A stretch of 64,000 nt of DNA from Halorussus salinus (GTDB lineage Archaea; Halobacteriota; Halobacteria; Halobacteriales; Haladaptataceae): the NCBI RefSeq assembly GCF_004765815.2, contig NZ_SBIS02000007.1, positions 434,001 to 498,000 on the forward strand, written 5' to 3'. The translations under genes were made by a program, and so were the position numbers. Numbering within the stretch: position 1 is the first letter of the stretch; every line of letters begins with the position of its first letter. The notes beneath the pieces were generated by a model. The model worked only from the letters and a program-made list of their open reading frames with translations. It ran no database searches and was not told the origin of the DNA. Shown one piece after another: positions 14,435-24,519 of the stretch.

Positions 14435-16564
14435 ATGGAGTTGGAGGCGATACCGGGCGTCGGGTCGAAGACGGCGGCGGCGCTCTCTGAGTTGGACGAC
14501 CCCGAGCGCGCGCTGGAGACCGGCGACGTGGCCGAACTCGCCAGCGCGCCCGGCATCACCGAGGGCCGAGCGGCGGCCATCGCTCGGGGTGCCGTCCGGC
14601 GGCGTCACGACGACCCCGGCGGCTTTCTGGCGACCGACCGCGCGAAGGAGATACACCGGGACGCGCTCGGCCTGCTCAAAGACCGGACGGTCACGAGCTA
14701 CGGCGAGAAGCGCCTCGAAACGCTCTACCCGAGCGGGGTCTCCTCGCGCGTCGAGGAGGCCCGCGAGTTCGCTGAGTCGGCGCTCGAACGAACGCCCGAC
14801 CCCGAGGTGCTGGAGGCGCTGACCGACGTGGAACCGCTCGCCGACCCCCGGAGCGTCACGGTCCGCGACCGGTGTCTGGCGACGACCGACGCCGAGCGAT
14901 ACAGCGAGGCCCAGCACGAGATGCCGGAGTTGAGCGTCGAAGTGGTCGAAGACGCTCGGGACCTCGCGGACCTCGCGCGGGGCTACTCGACGGTCATCGC
15001 GCTGGACGAGGAGTTCGCGGGCGTGGCCGTCGAGGGCGACGTGCGCGTCGAACCCGACGCCTTGGACCGGCCCGCCGAGGTGGTGCCCGAGCGCGTGCTG
15101 GCGTTCTACGCCGCGAACCGCGACTGCTTGCGGGCGGCCGCGCGGGTCCACCGCGCGGCGGGCATCGACCCGCCGCTGGACGTGGACGCGCTCGAAGACG
15201 CGCTCTCCCGCGTCGATTCGGACGGCACCGTCGTCGGCGACGACGAGTTGGACCGCCTCGCGCGGGCCGTGGATGACCTCGACGCGGCGGTCTCGACCGC
15301 CGAGAGCGTCGCCAACGACGCGCTCCGGGACGCTATCGAGGAGCAGGACGTGACCGTCGAAGGCTCGGACCTGCTGTCGCTGGTCGAACAGGGCGCGGGC
15401 GTCGATTCGTTGCTCTCGCGGGAGTTGAGCGACGAGTACGCCGCCGCGGTCGAGCAGGCCCGCGAGGAGCTAATCGACTCGCTGGACTTGGACACCGGCG
15501 AGGCGGAGGTCGCGCGCCGAGCGTTTCCCGAAGAACCCAGCTTCCCGGTCGAGCGCGACGACGAGGTCGTCTCGCGCCTTCGCGACGACTTGCAGGCCGC
15601 GAAGGACCGCCGGGCCGCCAGTCGGAAGCGCGAACTCGCCGCCGACCTCGCGGACCGGCGCGGGGACGCCGAGGAGTTGGTCCGGACCGCGCTGGAACTC
15701 GACGTGGAGTTGGCCGTCGCGCGCTTCGCCGAGGACTTCGACTGCGTGATGCCCGAGTTCGTCGGGGACGGCGCGGCGGAATCGGGGGACGAGGCGACCA
15801 ACTCGGGCTTCGAAATCGTCGGCGGGCGCTCGCCCCTGCTGGACGTGGAGTTCGCGGCGGTCGAACCGGTGGACTACGACGTGTCGGGCGTGGCGCTCCT
15901 CTCGGGCGTCAACAGCGGCGGGAAGACCTCGACGCTCGATTTGGTCGCGCTCGTGGCGATTCTGGCTCACATGGGCCTGCCGGTGCCCGCCGAGGAGGTT
16001 CGCATCGAACGCTTCCGCGAACTCCACTACCACGCCAAGACGCAGGGGACGCTTGACGCCGGGGCCTTCGAATCGACGCTCCGGGAGTTCGCCGGACTGG
16101 CGACGGGCGGCGAACCGTCCGCCGGGCGCTCCTCGGGCGGGCGAGCATCCGGCGGGCGGTCGGCGAGTCGCGCGGACGGGTCGGGCGGTGCGGGCGGCGA
16201 GGACGAAGCGGGCGGCGGGGACGTATCGGGCGGCGCGGACCGACTCGTCCTCGTGGACGAACTGGAGAGCATCACCGAACCCGGCGCGAGCGCCAAGATA
16301 ATCGCCGGAATCCTCGAAGAACTGCGCGACGGCGACGTGACCGGCGTGTTCGTCTCGCACCTCGCCGCCGAGATTCGGGAGATGGCCGACTACGACGTGC
16401 CCGTAGACGGCATCGAGGCGAAGGGACTGGAGGACGGCGAGTTGGTCGTGAACCGCTCGCCGGTGAAAGACCACCTCGCGCGCTCGACGCCCGAGCTAAT
16501 CGTCGAGAAACTGGCCGGGGACTCCGACGGCGAGTTCTACGATAGACTGCTAGAGAAGTTCTAA
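14435..16564 (+). CDS. MutS-like ATPase with N-terminal helix-hairpin-helix domain
   Basis: A 709-residue archaeal MutS-family protein. Residues 1-50 hold helix-hairpin-helix motifs (AIPGVGSKTAAAL, SAPGITEGRAAAI) for DNA binding. A long coiled-coil lever-like core follows. The C-terminal ABC ATPase has Walker A GVNSGGKTS near residue 490 and Walker B LVLVDELES near residue 605. It lacks the mismatch-recognition domain I of bacterial MutS, as in MutS2/MutS5-like archaeal proteins. A Gly/Ser-rich insertion (repeats of SGGR) interrupts the ATPase just before Walker B. Mismatch repair or recombination control is inferred from the family. Confidence 0.87.
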   Translation: MELEAIPGVGSKTAAALSELDDPERALETGDVAELASAPGITEGRAAAIARGAVRRRHDDPGGFLATDRAKEIHRDALGLLKDRTVTSYGEKRLETLYPSGVSSRVEEAREFAESALERTPDPEVLEALTDVEPLADPRSVTVRDRCLATTDAERYSEAQHEMPELSVEVVEDARDLADLARGYSTVIALDEEFAGVAVEGDVRVEPDALDRPAEVVPERVLAFYAANRDCLRAAARVHRAAGIDPPLDVDALEDALSRVDSDGTVVGDDELDRLARAVDDLDAAVSTAESVANDALRDAIEEQDVTVEGSDLLSLVEQGAGVDSLLSRELSDEYAAAVEQAREELIDSLDLDTGEAEVARRAFPEEPSFPVERDDEVVSRLRDDLQAAKDRRAASRKRELAADLADRRGDAEELVRTALELDVELAVARFAEDFDCVMPEFVGDGAAESGDEATNSGFEIVGGRSPLLDVEFAAVEPVDYDVSGVALLSGVNSGGKTSTLDLVALVAILAHMGLPVPAEEVRIERFRELHYHAKTQGTLDAGAFESTLREFAGLATGGEPSAGRSSGGRASGGRSASRADGSGGAGGEDEAGGGDVSGGADRLVLVDELESITEPGASAKIIAGILEELRDGDVTGVFVSHLAAEIREMADYDVPVDGIEAKGLEDGELVVNRSPVKDHLARSTPELIVEKLAGDSDGEFYDRLLEKF

Positions 16565-16711
16565 GAATAGGCAGAGGATTGTTTTGCGATTATTTGTGTT
16601 GCTTTTCCGTGGGGCCGTGAGTGACTGTCGTTTTCTGAGGGTCGCACTACTCGTCCAGAACGAGCGTCGAGGACGGGCAGAGCGAAGCGAGCCATCACCG
16701 ACGCCGAGTCG

Positions 16712-16901
16712 TGACCGCACAGCGGACCGCGACCACACAGCGGACCACGACCGCACGGCAATCTAACGCCGACTCCTATCGTACCGCTAGCCACACAGCA
16801 CCGCCGCCGCTCCTCGTCCTCCCCAACCGCGGCGGCCGCGTCTGCGGCCGCCGCCCTCGCGCGATGGGGCGACCCACGATGGGTCGCCCCGCACGCGCCG
16901 G
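16712..16901 (+). repeat. Dispersed intergenic hairpin repeat, copy 2 of 4
   Basis: This copy lies in the 580-nt gap 16565-17144 before orc1/cdc6. It begins with imperfect tandem CACAGCGGACC units, then has the shared blocks GCCGACTCCTATCGTACCGC, CACAGCACCGC, CTCCCCAACC, CCCTCGCGCG and GCACGCGCCGG. It has two strong hairpins: GCGGCGGCCGC/GCGGCCGCCGC, and GGGGCGACCC/GGGTCGCCCC with loop ACGAT. The rest of the gap has a candidate origin box at 16913-16934 and an AT-rich segment near 17090; nothing else was recognised. Confidence 0.8.
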
Positions 16902-16912
16902 AAGTGCGTCAC

Positions 16913-16934
16913 GTTTTCCACCGGAAACGAAGGG
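16913..16934 (+). promoter_or_regulatory. Candidate origin recognition box (ORB) upstream of orc1/cdc6
   Basis: GTTTTCCACCGGAAACGAAGGG matches the archaeal ORB layout: an imperfect dyad TTTCC-N3-GGAAA followed by a G-rich run on one side. It is 210 bp upstream of an Orc1/Cdc6 gene, the usual setting of haloarchaeal origins. Only one box is convincing here; origins normally have two or more in opposite orientation plus a long AT-rich unwinding element, which is weak here. Confidence 0.5.
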
Positions 16935-17144
16935 CCGGGTTCGGGACGCCGAATGCGAGGAGCTAGCCCCGAGGAGCCAGCGGCGAACCACCTCACGGCC
17001 GGAGAGGTCCGAGGAGTGACACCGACTCGGCCCAAGCACTCGCCGCCCGGCCGAGACGCGCTGAACCGCCGCGTTGGACACCTCTTAGCTCCAATATTTT
17101 TACCTGCCGAAAGGTTAAGTAGCTGGGACATCGAGGTGAAAGTG

Positions 17145-18278
17145 ATGGCAGACGACCCCGAGGAGGGGATGCTCTCGTGGGACGAATCCGTGTTCCGGGA
17201 CGAACACGTCTTCGAGATAGATTACGTCCCCGAGACGTTCGCCCACCGCGAGAGCGAGATGCGGAGCCTGAAATACGCGCTCCGGCCCGCCGCTCGCGGC
17301 TCGCGTCCCCTCAACGTCATCGCTCGCGGCCCGCCGGGAACTGGCAAGACCACGGCGGTCCAGAAGGTGTTCGGCGAACTCGGGGCCCAGACCGACGTGC
17401 GGACCGTCCGCGTGAACTGTCAGGTCGATTCGACGCGCTACTCGGTGTTCTCGCGTATCTTCGAGGGCATCTTCGAGTACGAACCGCCCTCGTCGGGCAT
17501 CTCGTTCAAGAAGCTGTTCCGCCAGATTACCGAGAAACTGGTCGAGGAGGACGAGGTACTCGTCGTCGCGCTGGACGACGTGAACTACCTCTTCTACGAG
17601 GGCGAGGCATCCGACACGCTCTACTCCTTGCTCCGGGCGCACGAGGCCCACAGCGGGGCCAAAATCGGCGTCATCGTCGTCTCCTCGGACCTGAACTTGG
17701 ACGTAATCGAGGACTTGGACGGTCGCGTCCAGAGCGTCTTCCGCCCCGAGGAGGTCTACTTCCCGGTGTACGACAACGAGGAGATAGTGGACATCCTGCG
17801 CCACCGCGTCGAGCGGGGCTTCCACGAGGGGGTCGTCTCGGCCGACGTGTTGGACGAGGTGGCCGAACTCACCGCCGAGAGCGGCGACCTGCGGGTCGGC
17901 ATCGACTTACTGCGGCGCGCGGGCCTGAACGCCGAGATGCGCGCGAGTCGGAGCGTCAACCTCCAAGACGTGGAAGAGGCCTACGAGAAGTCCAAGTACG
18001 TCCACCTGAGCCACAGCCTACAGGCCCTCTCGGAGAGCGAAATCGAACTGCTGGAAGTCATCGCCCAGCACGACGGCGAGCGCGCCGGCGACGTGTACGA
18101 CGCGTTCCACGACCAGACCGGACTGGGCTACACCCGCTACTCCGAGATTATCAACAAACTCGACCAACTCGACATCATCGACGCGACCTACACCAACGTC
18201 GAGGGTCGCGGGCGCTCGCGGCAACTCTCCCTGCGCTACGAACCCGAGGCCGTGCTGAATCGGCTCGAAGGGAACTGA
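17145..18278 (+). CDS. orc1/cdc6: Orc1/Cdc6-type origin-binding replication initiator
   Basis: A 377-residue AAA+ initiator. It has Walker A GPPGTGKTTAV near residue 62, Walker B VVALDDVNYLF near residue 143, sensor 1 VIVVSSDLNLDV, and sensor 2 GDLRVGIDLLRRAG. The C-terminal third is a winged-helix DNA-binding domain (LSESEIELLEVIAQHDGER ... YTRYSEIINKLDQL). These proteins bind ORB elements and recruit the MCM helicase. I start at ATG 17145; upstream in-frame codons run through the intergenic region and look non-coding. It is one of several paralogues normally found in haloarchaea, and which origin it serves cannot be told. Confidence 0.93.
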   Translation: MADDPEEGMLSWDESVFRDEHVFEIDYVPETFAHRESEMRSLKYALRPAARGSRPLNVIARGPPGTGKTTAVQKVFGELGAQTDVRTVRVNCQVDSTRYSVFSRIFEGIFEYEPPSSGISFKKLFRQITEKLVEEDEVLVVALDDVNYLFYEGEASDTLYSLLRAHEAHSGAKIGVIVVSSDLNLDVIEDLDGRVQSVFRPEEVYFPVYDNEEIVDILRHRVERGFHEGVVSADVLDEVAELTAESGDLRVGIDLLRRAGLNAEMRASRSVNLQDVEEAYEKSKYVHLSHSLQALSESEIELLEVIAQHDGERAGDVYDAFHDQTGLGYTRYSEIINKLDQLDIIDATYTNVEGRGRSRQLSLRYEPEAVLNRLEGN

Positions 18279-18343
18279 GAGAGGAATCGGGAAACAGAAC
18301 CCCGAACTTTTAGGTGAGTTAGACTATATCGTACACAGAGACG

Positions 18344-18463
18344 ATGCCAAACGTGAGATCCGCGCAGGAACTCGCCGAGATGGCCGAAGTGGATATCGAA
18401 GTTATCGAATCCGGCGACGAAGCCGCGGCGTACTTCACCGATATCGAATCGAGCCATAATTGA
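18344..18463 (+). CDS. Small acidic protein upstream of a possible HEPN gene
   Basis: A 39-residue open frame starting MPNVRSAQELAEMAEVDI and ending in SSHN. It is acidic with one likely helix. It begins 65 nt after orc1/cdc6 and ends 33 nt before the next gene on the same strand. A TATA-like TTTTAGG lies 35 nt upstream. Its size and place would fit an antitoxin or leader peptide, but no family is recognised and it could be chance. Confidence 0.4.
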   Translation: MPNVRSAQELAEMAEVDIEVIESGDEAAAYFTDIESSHN

Positions 18464-18496
18464 CTATTTCGTCTCTATTTCAGTAATTTTACGTTG

Positions 18497-19168
18497 GTGG
18501 ACTCGATAATCGATTCCGTCGTGAACGAAGTCGAAGCGCTGCTCGGGGCGGAAACCGGCGGGCCGACCGAGAACACCCCTGTCACGAGAGACGAGTTCGC
18601 TCGCGTCGAGATATCGCGTACCATCGTCTTGGGGAACTTCGCCGACCTCAAATCGTTCGTCGACGGCCGGATAGCGGACGATGCATGGATAGTCATCCAC
18701 GATTCACAGGAGCCGCGAGCAGTCGCCCGCACGCTCTTTCAGCACCTTCACAACTACCTCGCGTCGCTGTACTCGTTCAACGAGCAGATTCGAGAGATAG
18801 TGAACGCCAAGACGGCAGGAATGGCAATCGAGAAGCGAGATTTCTCGCCGCGAAAAGGGGAATCGCCGACGTGTGAGTACGTCGAGAAACTTACGTTCCT
18901 CCGCGGACTCCGCCACAGCATGCAACACGGTGACTATCGGGCGCTCGACTTTCGGCCGGTGGAAGCGACGAACGGGTTCGAGTTCTGGGAAGTCACGTTC
19001 GACCGACAGAAGTTCGAGAGCGGAGCGGTGAACTACCCGAGGAGTTTCGTCCAGTACGGCGACGCCGTTCGGATGGCGAGACCGCTCCAGTACGTCGCCG
19101 ACTTCCACCAAAATCACTTCGTCGGATTCACCGAAGACTGTATCGACTGGTTGAACGGAGACCCGTAG
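18497..19168 (+). CDS. Uncharacterised protein with an Rx4H (HEPN-like) motif
   Basis: A 223-residue, mostly helical protein. Near residue 140 it has FLRGLRHSMQHGDYRAL, in which Arg-x4-His resembles the catalytic motif of HEPN nucleases. Other conserved-looking parts are LFQHLHNYLASLYSFNEQIRE and VADFHQNHFVGFTEDC. No signal peptide or membrane helix is seen. The start is GTG 18497 (a TTG three bases earlier is possible). Its base composition is a little more AT-rich than its neighbours. HEPN assignment rests on one short motif and helix content, so it is tentative. Confidence 0.6.
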   Translation: MDSIIDSVVNEVEALLGAETGGPTENTPVTRDEFARVEISRTIVLGNFADLKSFVDGRIADDAWIVIHDSQEPRAVARTLFQHLHNYLASLYSFNEQIREIVNAKTAGMAIEKRDFSPRKGESPTCEYVEKLTFLRGLRHSMQHGDYRALDFRPVEATNGFEFWEVTFDRQKFESGAVNYPRSFVQYGDAVRMARPLQYVADFHQNHFVGFTEDCIDWLNGDP

Positions 19169-19210
19169 TACGAGTATCGAAAACGAAAACCGCGAGTGCG
19201 AGCGGCCGAC

Positions 19211-20500
19211 CTATCGCTCGGAAATCTCTATCTGCACAGCGTCGGGCACGTCCACCTCGACGAGGTCCCCGGAGAAGGCGAACCGGTCGTCGCCCGTGCC
19301 GACGGTCCCCTCGACGCGGACCCGACCGTCGGTCTCAGAGATGAGATCGACCGCCGCGCCGCCGTCCTCGTCCGGTTCGAGGTTTTCGAGGTCGCCCGTC
19401 ACCTCGAAGACGTAGTTCATCTGTTCGTCGGTGCCCGGACTGGAGACGACGGCCACCTTCGGCAACGGCCCGTCTTGGGCTTGGTCGTCCTCCTCGTCGT
19501 CCTGCTGGTCGTCGGCCTGCTTCTCCATCCCGGCCTCCTTGCGCACCGCCTGCATCAGTTCGGCGACCGTGCCGCTGGTCTGGAAGTCCGAGACGACCGC
19601 TTTCCCGTTCTCCGTGACCTTGCCGAACGACAGCTCGAACATCGCGCTCTTGAGCGCCTTCAGCGTGTTCGCGACCGTGACCCCGGAGTCGGCCGCGGCC
19701 GACTTGATGGCCGAGAGGGTGAGATGGCCCTCCGCACCCAACTGCCGCACCTTCGAGGCGAACTGAACGTGCGGCGCGGGAATCGTCGCGGGCGGCATGA
19801 TGTCCAACGCCATGTCGCTGAACTCGAACGTCCGACCCGAGACCTCCGCGGTCCCGCCGGGCGACGCGATGGCGAACCTCGTGCCGTCGAGTTGCATCGT
19901 CACGTCGTTCGCGAGGAAGGTGGCGTCTCGGCGCGTGATCCGGAGCGAACTCCATTCGGCGGCACCGAGCGACGCGAGCGCGGACAGCGACCCGCCGCCC
20001 GAGAGGAGGTCCCGCGTCCCGTCGGGGACGACACTTCCGACCGTGCCCTCGGCGACTATCTCGTCGGCGAGGAGCGTCCCCTGACTCTCGACCGGCCCGA
20101 GCGACACGGTGAGACCGCTCTCGGGGTTCGCATCGGCGTCCGCGAGCGCGGAGAGCAACGGCGACAGCGACTGCCCGTCGTACGCCTCGACCATGCCCGC
20201 CCGGACCGTCGCGTACGTCTCGGGGGTCACGTCGCTCACGTCGATGCGCGTGCGGCCGACCGACACGGGCTTGCCCGCCGCCTGCATCGCCCAGTCGTCC
20301 AACTGCAACCGCATCGTGCCGCCCTCGTACTGGAACGTGGCGCGACCGACCATCGCGGTCGCGTCGCCGAGTTCCACCGATACGTCTTCTATCTCCAACG
20401 GTTCCGTCTCCTGTGCCGATGCGTCGGCCGCCGCGCTCGATACCCCACCGAGCGAGAACGTTGCGGTTGCGAGCATCGCGCCGAACTGACGCCGTTTCAT
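19211..20500 (-). CDS. Large exported protein with RR signal, function unknown
   Basis: A 429-residue protein starting MKRRQFGAMLATATFSLGGV, a probable Tat or Sec signal ending near residue 30. The mature part alternates strands and short loops and is rich in Thr, Val and Asp (IEDVSVELGDATAMVGRATF). A Gln/Asp/Glu-rich low-complexity linker (DDQQDDEEDDQAQDG) lies near residue 335, and a beta-rich C-terminal region follows. No catalytic motif is visible. It is convergent with the HEPN-like gene and has its own 250-nt upstream region. The cell-surface location is inferred from the signal. Confidence 0.75.
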   Translation of the reverse strand: MKRRQFGAMLATATFSLGGVSSAAADASAQETEPLEIEDVSVELGDATAMVGRATFQYEGGTMRLQLDDWAMQAAGKPVSVGRTRIDVSDVTPETYATVRAGMVEAYDGQSLSPLLSALADADANPESGLTVSLGPVESQGTLLADEIVAEGTVGSVVPDGTRDLLSGGGSLSALASLGAAEWSSLRITRRDATFLANDVTMQLDGTRFAIASPGGTAEVSGRTFEFSDMALDIMPPATIPAPHVQFASKVRQLGAEGHLTLSAIKSAAADSGVTVANTLKALKSAMFELSFGKVTENGKAVVSDFQTSGTVAELMQAVRKEAGMEKQADDQQDDEEDDQAQDGPLPKVAVVSSPGTDEQMNYVFEVTGDLENLEPDEDGGAAVDLISETDGRVRVEGTVGTGDDRFAFSGDLVEVDVPDAVQIEISER

Positions 20501-20575
20501 GCTTCTCACGCCGCAGTTCTAATCCGGTCACTGGAATAAATCGGAGATACCGTTCGGACCGTTCACGCAGATAAG

Positions 20576-20610
20576 CCGGGTTTTCCGCCGTCGCAATGGG
20601 AAACACCCGG
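20576..20610. promoter_or_regulatory. Imperfect 11-bp hairpin in the region upstream of the exported protein
   Basis: CCGGGTTTTCC (20576-20586) can pair with GGAAACACCCGG (20599-20610), with a one-base bulge and a 12-nt loop. It is 76-110 nt before the exported protein's start. A second small palindrome, TAACA-GCT-TGTTA, is at 20661-20673. Neither has a known ligand. Confidence 0.3.
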
Positions 20611-20756
20611 TATCGGGAGCGTTCGAAACTGTCCGGGTCGGGACGGTTGTATTCGGTCGATAACAGCTTGTTACAGTAAGCGGTCTGTCGTTAGGGGAAC
20701 CGTTAGATTGCCCGCGAGGCGACCCAATTCGGGGTTCTCTCGGGTTTTCGGACAGT

Positions 20757-21065
20757 TCAATCGTCGGTCACGGACCGACCGGCGGTCGGGTCGTCGCGGC
20801 GCTCGCCGGTCTGGAGGACGAACGTCCGTTCGGGTGGCGGTGCAGCCCGCAACTCGACGGTCTTCGCGAGGTAGTAGTATTTCCGGTTACCCCGCTCGTA
20901 GTAGGCGACGAGTCCGGCCTCCTCCAGTTTCGAGAGGTGGTGGACCGCGGTCTTGCCGTCCATCCCGACCGTCTCGGCGAGTTGGGAGACGTACTGCGGT
21001 TCCCGCGAGAGTTCCCGGATGATTTCGATTCGGGCCTTGCTCCCGATGAGGTCGATGAGAGACAC
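20757..21065 (-). CDS. ArsR-type winged-helix regulator
   Basis: A regulator of about 102 residues. LIDLIGSKARIEIIRELSRE opens the domain; YVSQLAETVGMDGKTAVHHLSKLEEAGL is the recognition helix-turn-helix, and YYERGNRKYYYLAKTVEL is the beta-wing. The C-terminus is a short basic/acidic tail. The start is uncertain: a GTG at 21065 fits a TATA-like CACTTTTG about 30 nt upstream, while a TTG at 21092 would add nine residues. It is divergent from the amphi-Trp gene. No metal-binding cysteine pair is seen, so a metal sensor role is unlikely. Confidence 0.82.
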   Translation of the reverse strand: MSLIDLIGSKARIEIIRELSREPQYVSQLAETVGMDGKTAVHHLSKLEEAGLVAYYERGNRKYYYLAKTVELRAAPPPERTFVLQTGERRDDPTAGRSVTDD

Positions 21066-21159
21066 GCCACTCCATTCGGCGTCGGTCGGCAAAAGTGACC
21101 GGGCAGGAGACCCCCGAGCGGCCGGACAGCATTAGGCGCGCCGGAGCGAAGCCGACGGC

Positions 21160-21462
21160 ATGGGAGACCGGGTAGACCTGCCCGACGACAGGGACCGACA
21201 GCGAACCACCGTGACCGACGGCTTCTTCGAGCGGGAGATTCACCTCTCGCGGGCCGCGACCGCCGAGTTTCTGCGGGACTTGGCCGACCAGATAGAGGCC
21301 GACACCAGTCTGACGCTCTCGTCGCAGGAGTGGGAGATACCCTTCGAGTACCGCGAACCGGTCGAGGTCGAAGTCGAGTTCTCCGGCGGGCGCGAATCCG
21401 AGTTGGAAGTCGAGTTGGAGTTCACCGAACCCCGCGGCGGCGAGGAGTTGAGCGTGGAGTGA
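21160..21462 (+). CDS. Amphi-Trp domain-containing protein
   Basis: A 100-residue acidic protein of the small amphi-Trp family, named for an amphipathic strand with conserved Trp. TTVTDGFFEREIHLSRAATA, AEFLRDLADQIEAD and SSQEWEIPFEYREPVEVEVE match the pattern of one helix followed by strands. Its molecular function is not known. It is monocistronic and diverges from the ArsR-type regulator, which could act on it. Confidence 0.8.
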   Translation: MGDRVDLPDDRDRQRTTVTDGFFEREIHLSRAATAEFLRDLADQIEADTSLTLSSQEWEIPFEYREPVEVEVEFSGGRESELEVELEFTEPRGGEELSVE

Positions 21463-21570
21463 GACGGTATGAGAAATACTTATCAAAATCGGTGCCGTAG
21501 GTAAATCCGTCTGCGGGGAGGCCCCGGTGGCGTCGGTAGACGACGAGTGTCATCGGCCCCTCCCCGTGTT

Positions 21571-22251
21571 CTACAGTCTCAAGTCGTTGAGGTCTCGGCT
21601 CGCTCGTCCGGGAGCCCCGGCCGTGAGTTGCTGACGGCGGACGAAAGCCGCGATATCGGCCAACTGTATTCCGGGTGTGCTGTGGCTCTTTGCGGTTGCG
21701 AACTGTACGTGGGGCATCCAGTCGATGTTCTCGACCATCCGGCTGACGGTGAGCCGCGGGCGTTCCCACGTCGTGTCATCTAAGACGACGTGATACGACC
21801 GAATCGGCGCGTTCACTCGCTCTCCGAGTCGAAAGAGTGGAGCGATTACCGAAGCCAAGGCTATCACCTGCGGTGTCGTTCCAGTTCCGGACTCGCCGAG
21901 GTGTCGTTCGGCAATCGACCGTCCGAGGTCGCTCTCGGAATCGTAGAGCGTGTACGCGACCGGTGAGCGAACGTCCCACGGGTGGTCGTACTGGTCGATA
22001 CTCTCGTCGTCGGTAATCGCCTTTCGGAGCGTCGAGAAGACGTGTGCGAGCGTCTCGTCGTCGAATCGTTCGCCCTTCAACTCGCCGTCGCCGTCGCTCG
22101 ACAACCAACTGGCTAACTTTCGTTTCGTCGGCTTGAGAACTGCCGACGATTTCGTCACGTCCGTCAGGCACCAACACCCGGCGACGACGTAGCAATCGCG
22201 TCGAGAATGATTGCCGCTCTCGTCTACGAACACGTATAGCCGTCTTCCCAT
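21571..22251 (-). CDS. DUF3800 domain-containing protein
   Basis: A 226-residue protein of the DUF3800 family, thought to have an RNase H-like fold. The N-terminal YVFVDESGNH carries the family's Asp-Glu pair, and the C-terminal TPGIQLADIAAFVRRQQ the second acidic site. DUF3800 genes are common in mobile and defence-related contexts, but no defence partner is visible beside this one. It is convergent with the amphi-Trp gene and separated from the ABC exporter by 72 nt. Nuclease activity is a prediction from fold only. Confidence 0.85.
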   Translation of the reverse strand: MGRRLYVFVDESGNHSRRDCYVVAGCWCLTDVTKSSAVLKPTKRKLASWLSSDGDGELKGERFDDETLAHVFSTLRKAITDDESIDQYDHPWDVRSPVAYTLYDSESDLGRSIAERHLGESGTGTTPQVIALASVIAPLFRLGERVNAPIRSYHVVLDDTTWERPRLTVSRMVENIDWMPHVQFATAKSHSTPGIQLADIAAFVRRQQLTAGAPGRASRDLNDLRL

Positions 22252-22323
22252 TCGTCCGTCGAAACTTGAGAGGAACGCCGTATGAAAGTTACCACATCTC
22301 CCACGAGACGTGGGCCGGTCTTC

Positions 22324-23567
22324 TTACTCGTACCGGAGCGCGTCGATGGGGTCGGTCTTCGCGGCGCTCCACGCCGGGTAGAGACCCGCGACGACGCCCA
22401 CGCCGACGCCGACCGCGACTGCGATGGCGAACCACTCGTAGGGCAGGACGAGGCTCAGGCCGATGTACTCGGCGGCGGCGTACGCCCCGCCGACACCGGT
22501 CGGAATGCCCAGAAGCGCGCCGAAGAGTCCGAGCATCACGGCCTCCAGCAGGAACAGTTGGAGGATGTCGCGGTTCTGCGCGCCGACCGACTTCATGATG
22601 CCGATCTCCTTGGTGCGCTCGGTGACCGAGACGAGCATGATGTTGGCGATGCCGATGGAGCCGACCACGAGCGAGATGACCGCGATGCCCGTGATGAAGT
22701 TCGTGAGCGTGGTCAGTAGCTCCTCTATCTGGTCCACGAGGTCTTGGTCGGTCTCGACGGAGAAGGCGTAGTTGCCGGGGACGAGCCGGGCCGCGGCCGA
22801 GTCGTTGTCGAGGTACGACTGCACGCCGGTCTTCACCTCGGGGACTCGCCCGAAGTCCTCGGCGACGACCGTGAGCGTGGGGTAGACGCGCTCGCTCTCG
22901 CCGGTCGTGGGACTCTCGATGGTCGTCCGGTAGAACGGGTCGGTCGGCACGAACACGAGCGGTTGCGAGCCGCCCAGTCCCTCGAAGGCCCCGCCGCCCG
23001 ACGAGCCGTTGAGGAGACCGACGACCTCTGCCTCGACGGAGTTCCCGGAGGCCAGTCGCAACGTGACGTTCTGACCGACGCCGACCGAGGGGTCGAACAG
23101 GTCGGCGGCCTGCTCGTTCAACACGACTTCGCGCGACCCCTCGCGGAAGCTCCGGCCCTCGGCGAACGCGCCCCCGTCGAAGTAGCTCGGCGAGGTGGCG
23201 ATCACCTGCCGCTGGGCGACCGTCTCGCCGCCCGCCGAGAGCGCCGCGGTGGGTACCACGCCCCTCGGAATCACGGATTCGACGCCCGAGACGTTCCGGA
23301 GCGCGTCCACGTCGCCGCTCGTGAACACCGGTTGCGCGCCAGCGCCCGGCTCGCCCTCTTGGCCCTCGGGTCCGGCCCAGACGTAGACGTTGGGCGTGCG
23401 GTCCGCGCCGACCTGCCCGAGAACGTCGGCCCGGAGGCTGGTGCCGAGCGTGACGAAGGTGATGACCGCCGCGACGCCGATGACGACCCCGAGCGTCGTC
23501 AGCGTCGAGCGGAGCTTGTGGCTCTTGATGGACCGCCAACTTAGTCGGAGGCTCTGTGTGAACTCCA

Positions 23568-23568
<1 letters not shown>
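22324..23568 (-). CDS. MacB-type ABC transporter permease
   Basis: A 414-residue permease of the MacB/FtsX superfamily. Its topology is one N-terminal membrane helix (TLTTLGVVIGVAAVITFVTL), a large extracytoplasmic MacB-PCD domain of about 230 residues, and three C-terminal helices (FITGIAVISLVVGSIGIANI and two more). The C-terminus is PAWSAAKTDPIDALRYE, typical of the family. Its ATG overlaps the stop of the ATPase gene (TGATG), so the two are translationally coupled. MacB-like systems use the ATPase to drive export or mechanotransmission. The substrate is unknown. Confidence 0.92.
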
Positions 23569-24374
<806 letters not shown>

Positions 24375-24519
24375 TGTCGAATCTAGTACGGTCGGGCGTG
24401 TCAAAACATTAGCGCCCGTTGGGACGGGAAACGTTCCGTTGCCGAGTCCGGGTGGGTCGCCGGTCGGAACGGAGTCGCCTTCGACCAGACTTTTCACTCG
24501 CGGCGACCGAGGAGCGAGC

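Noticed and set aside
20576-20610. A second ORB from TTTTCC...GGAAAC
   Set aside because: The dyad spacing is 12 nt instead of 3 and there is no G-run, so it does not fit the ORB pattern.
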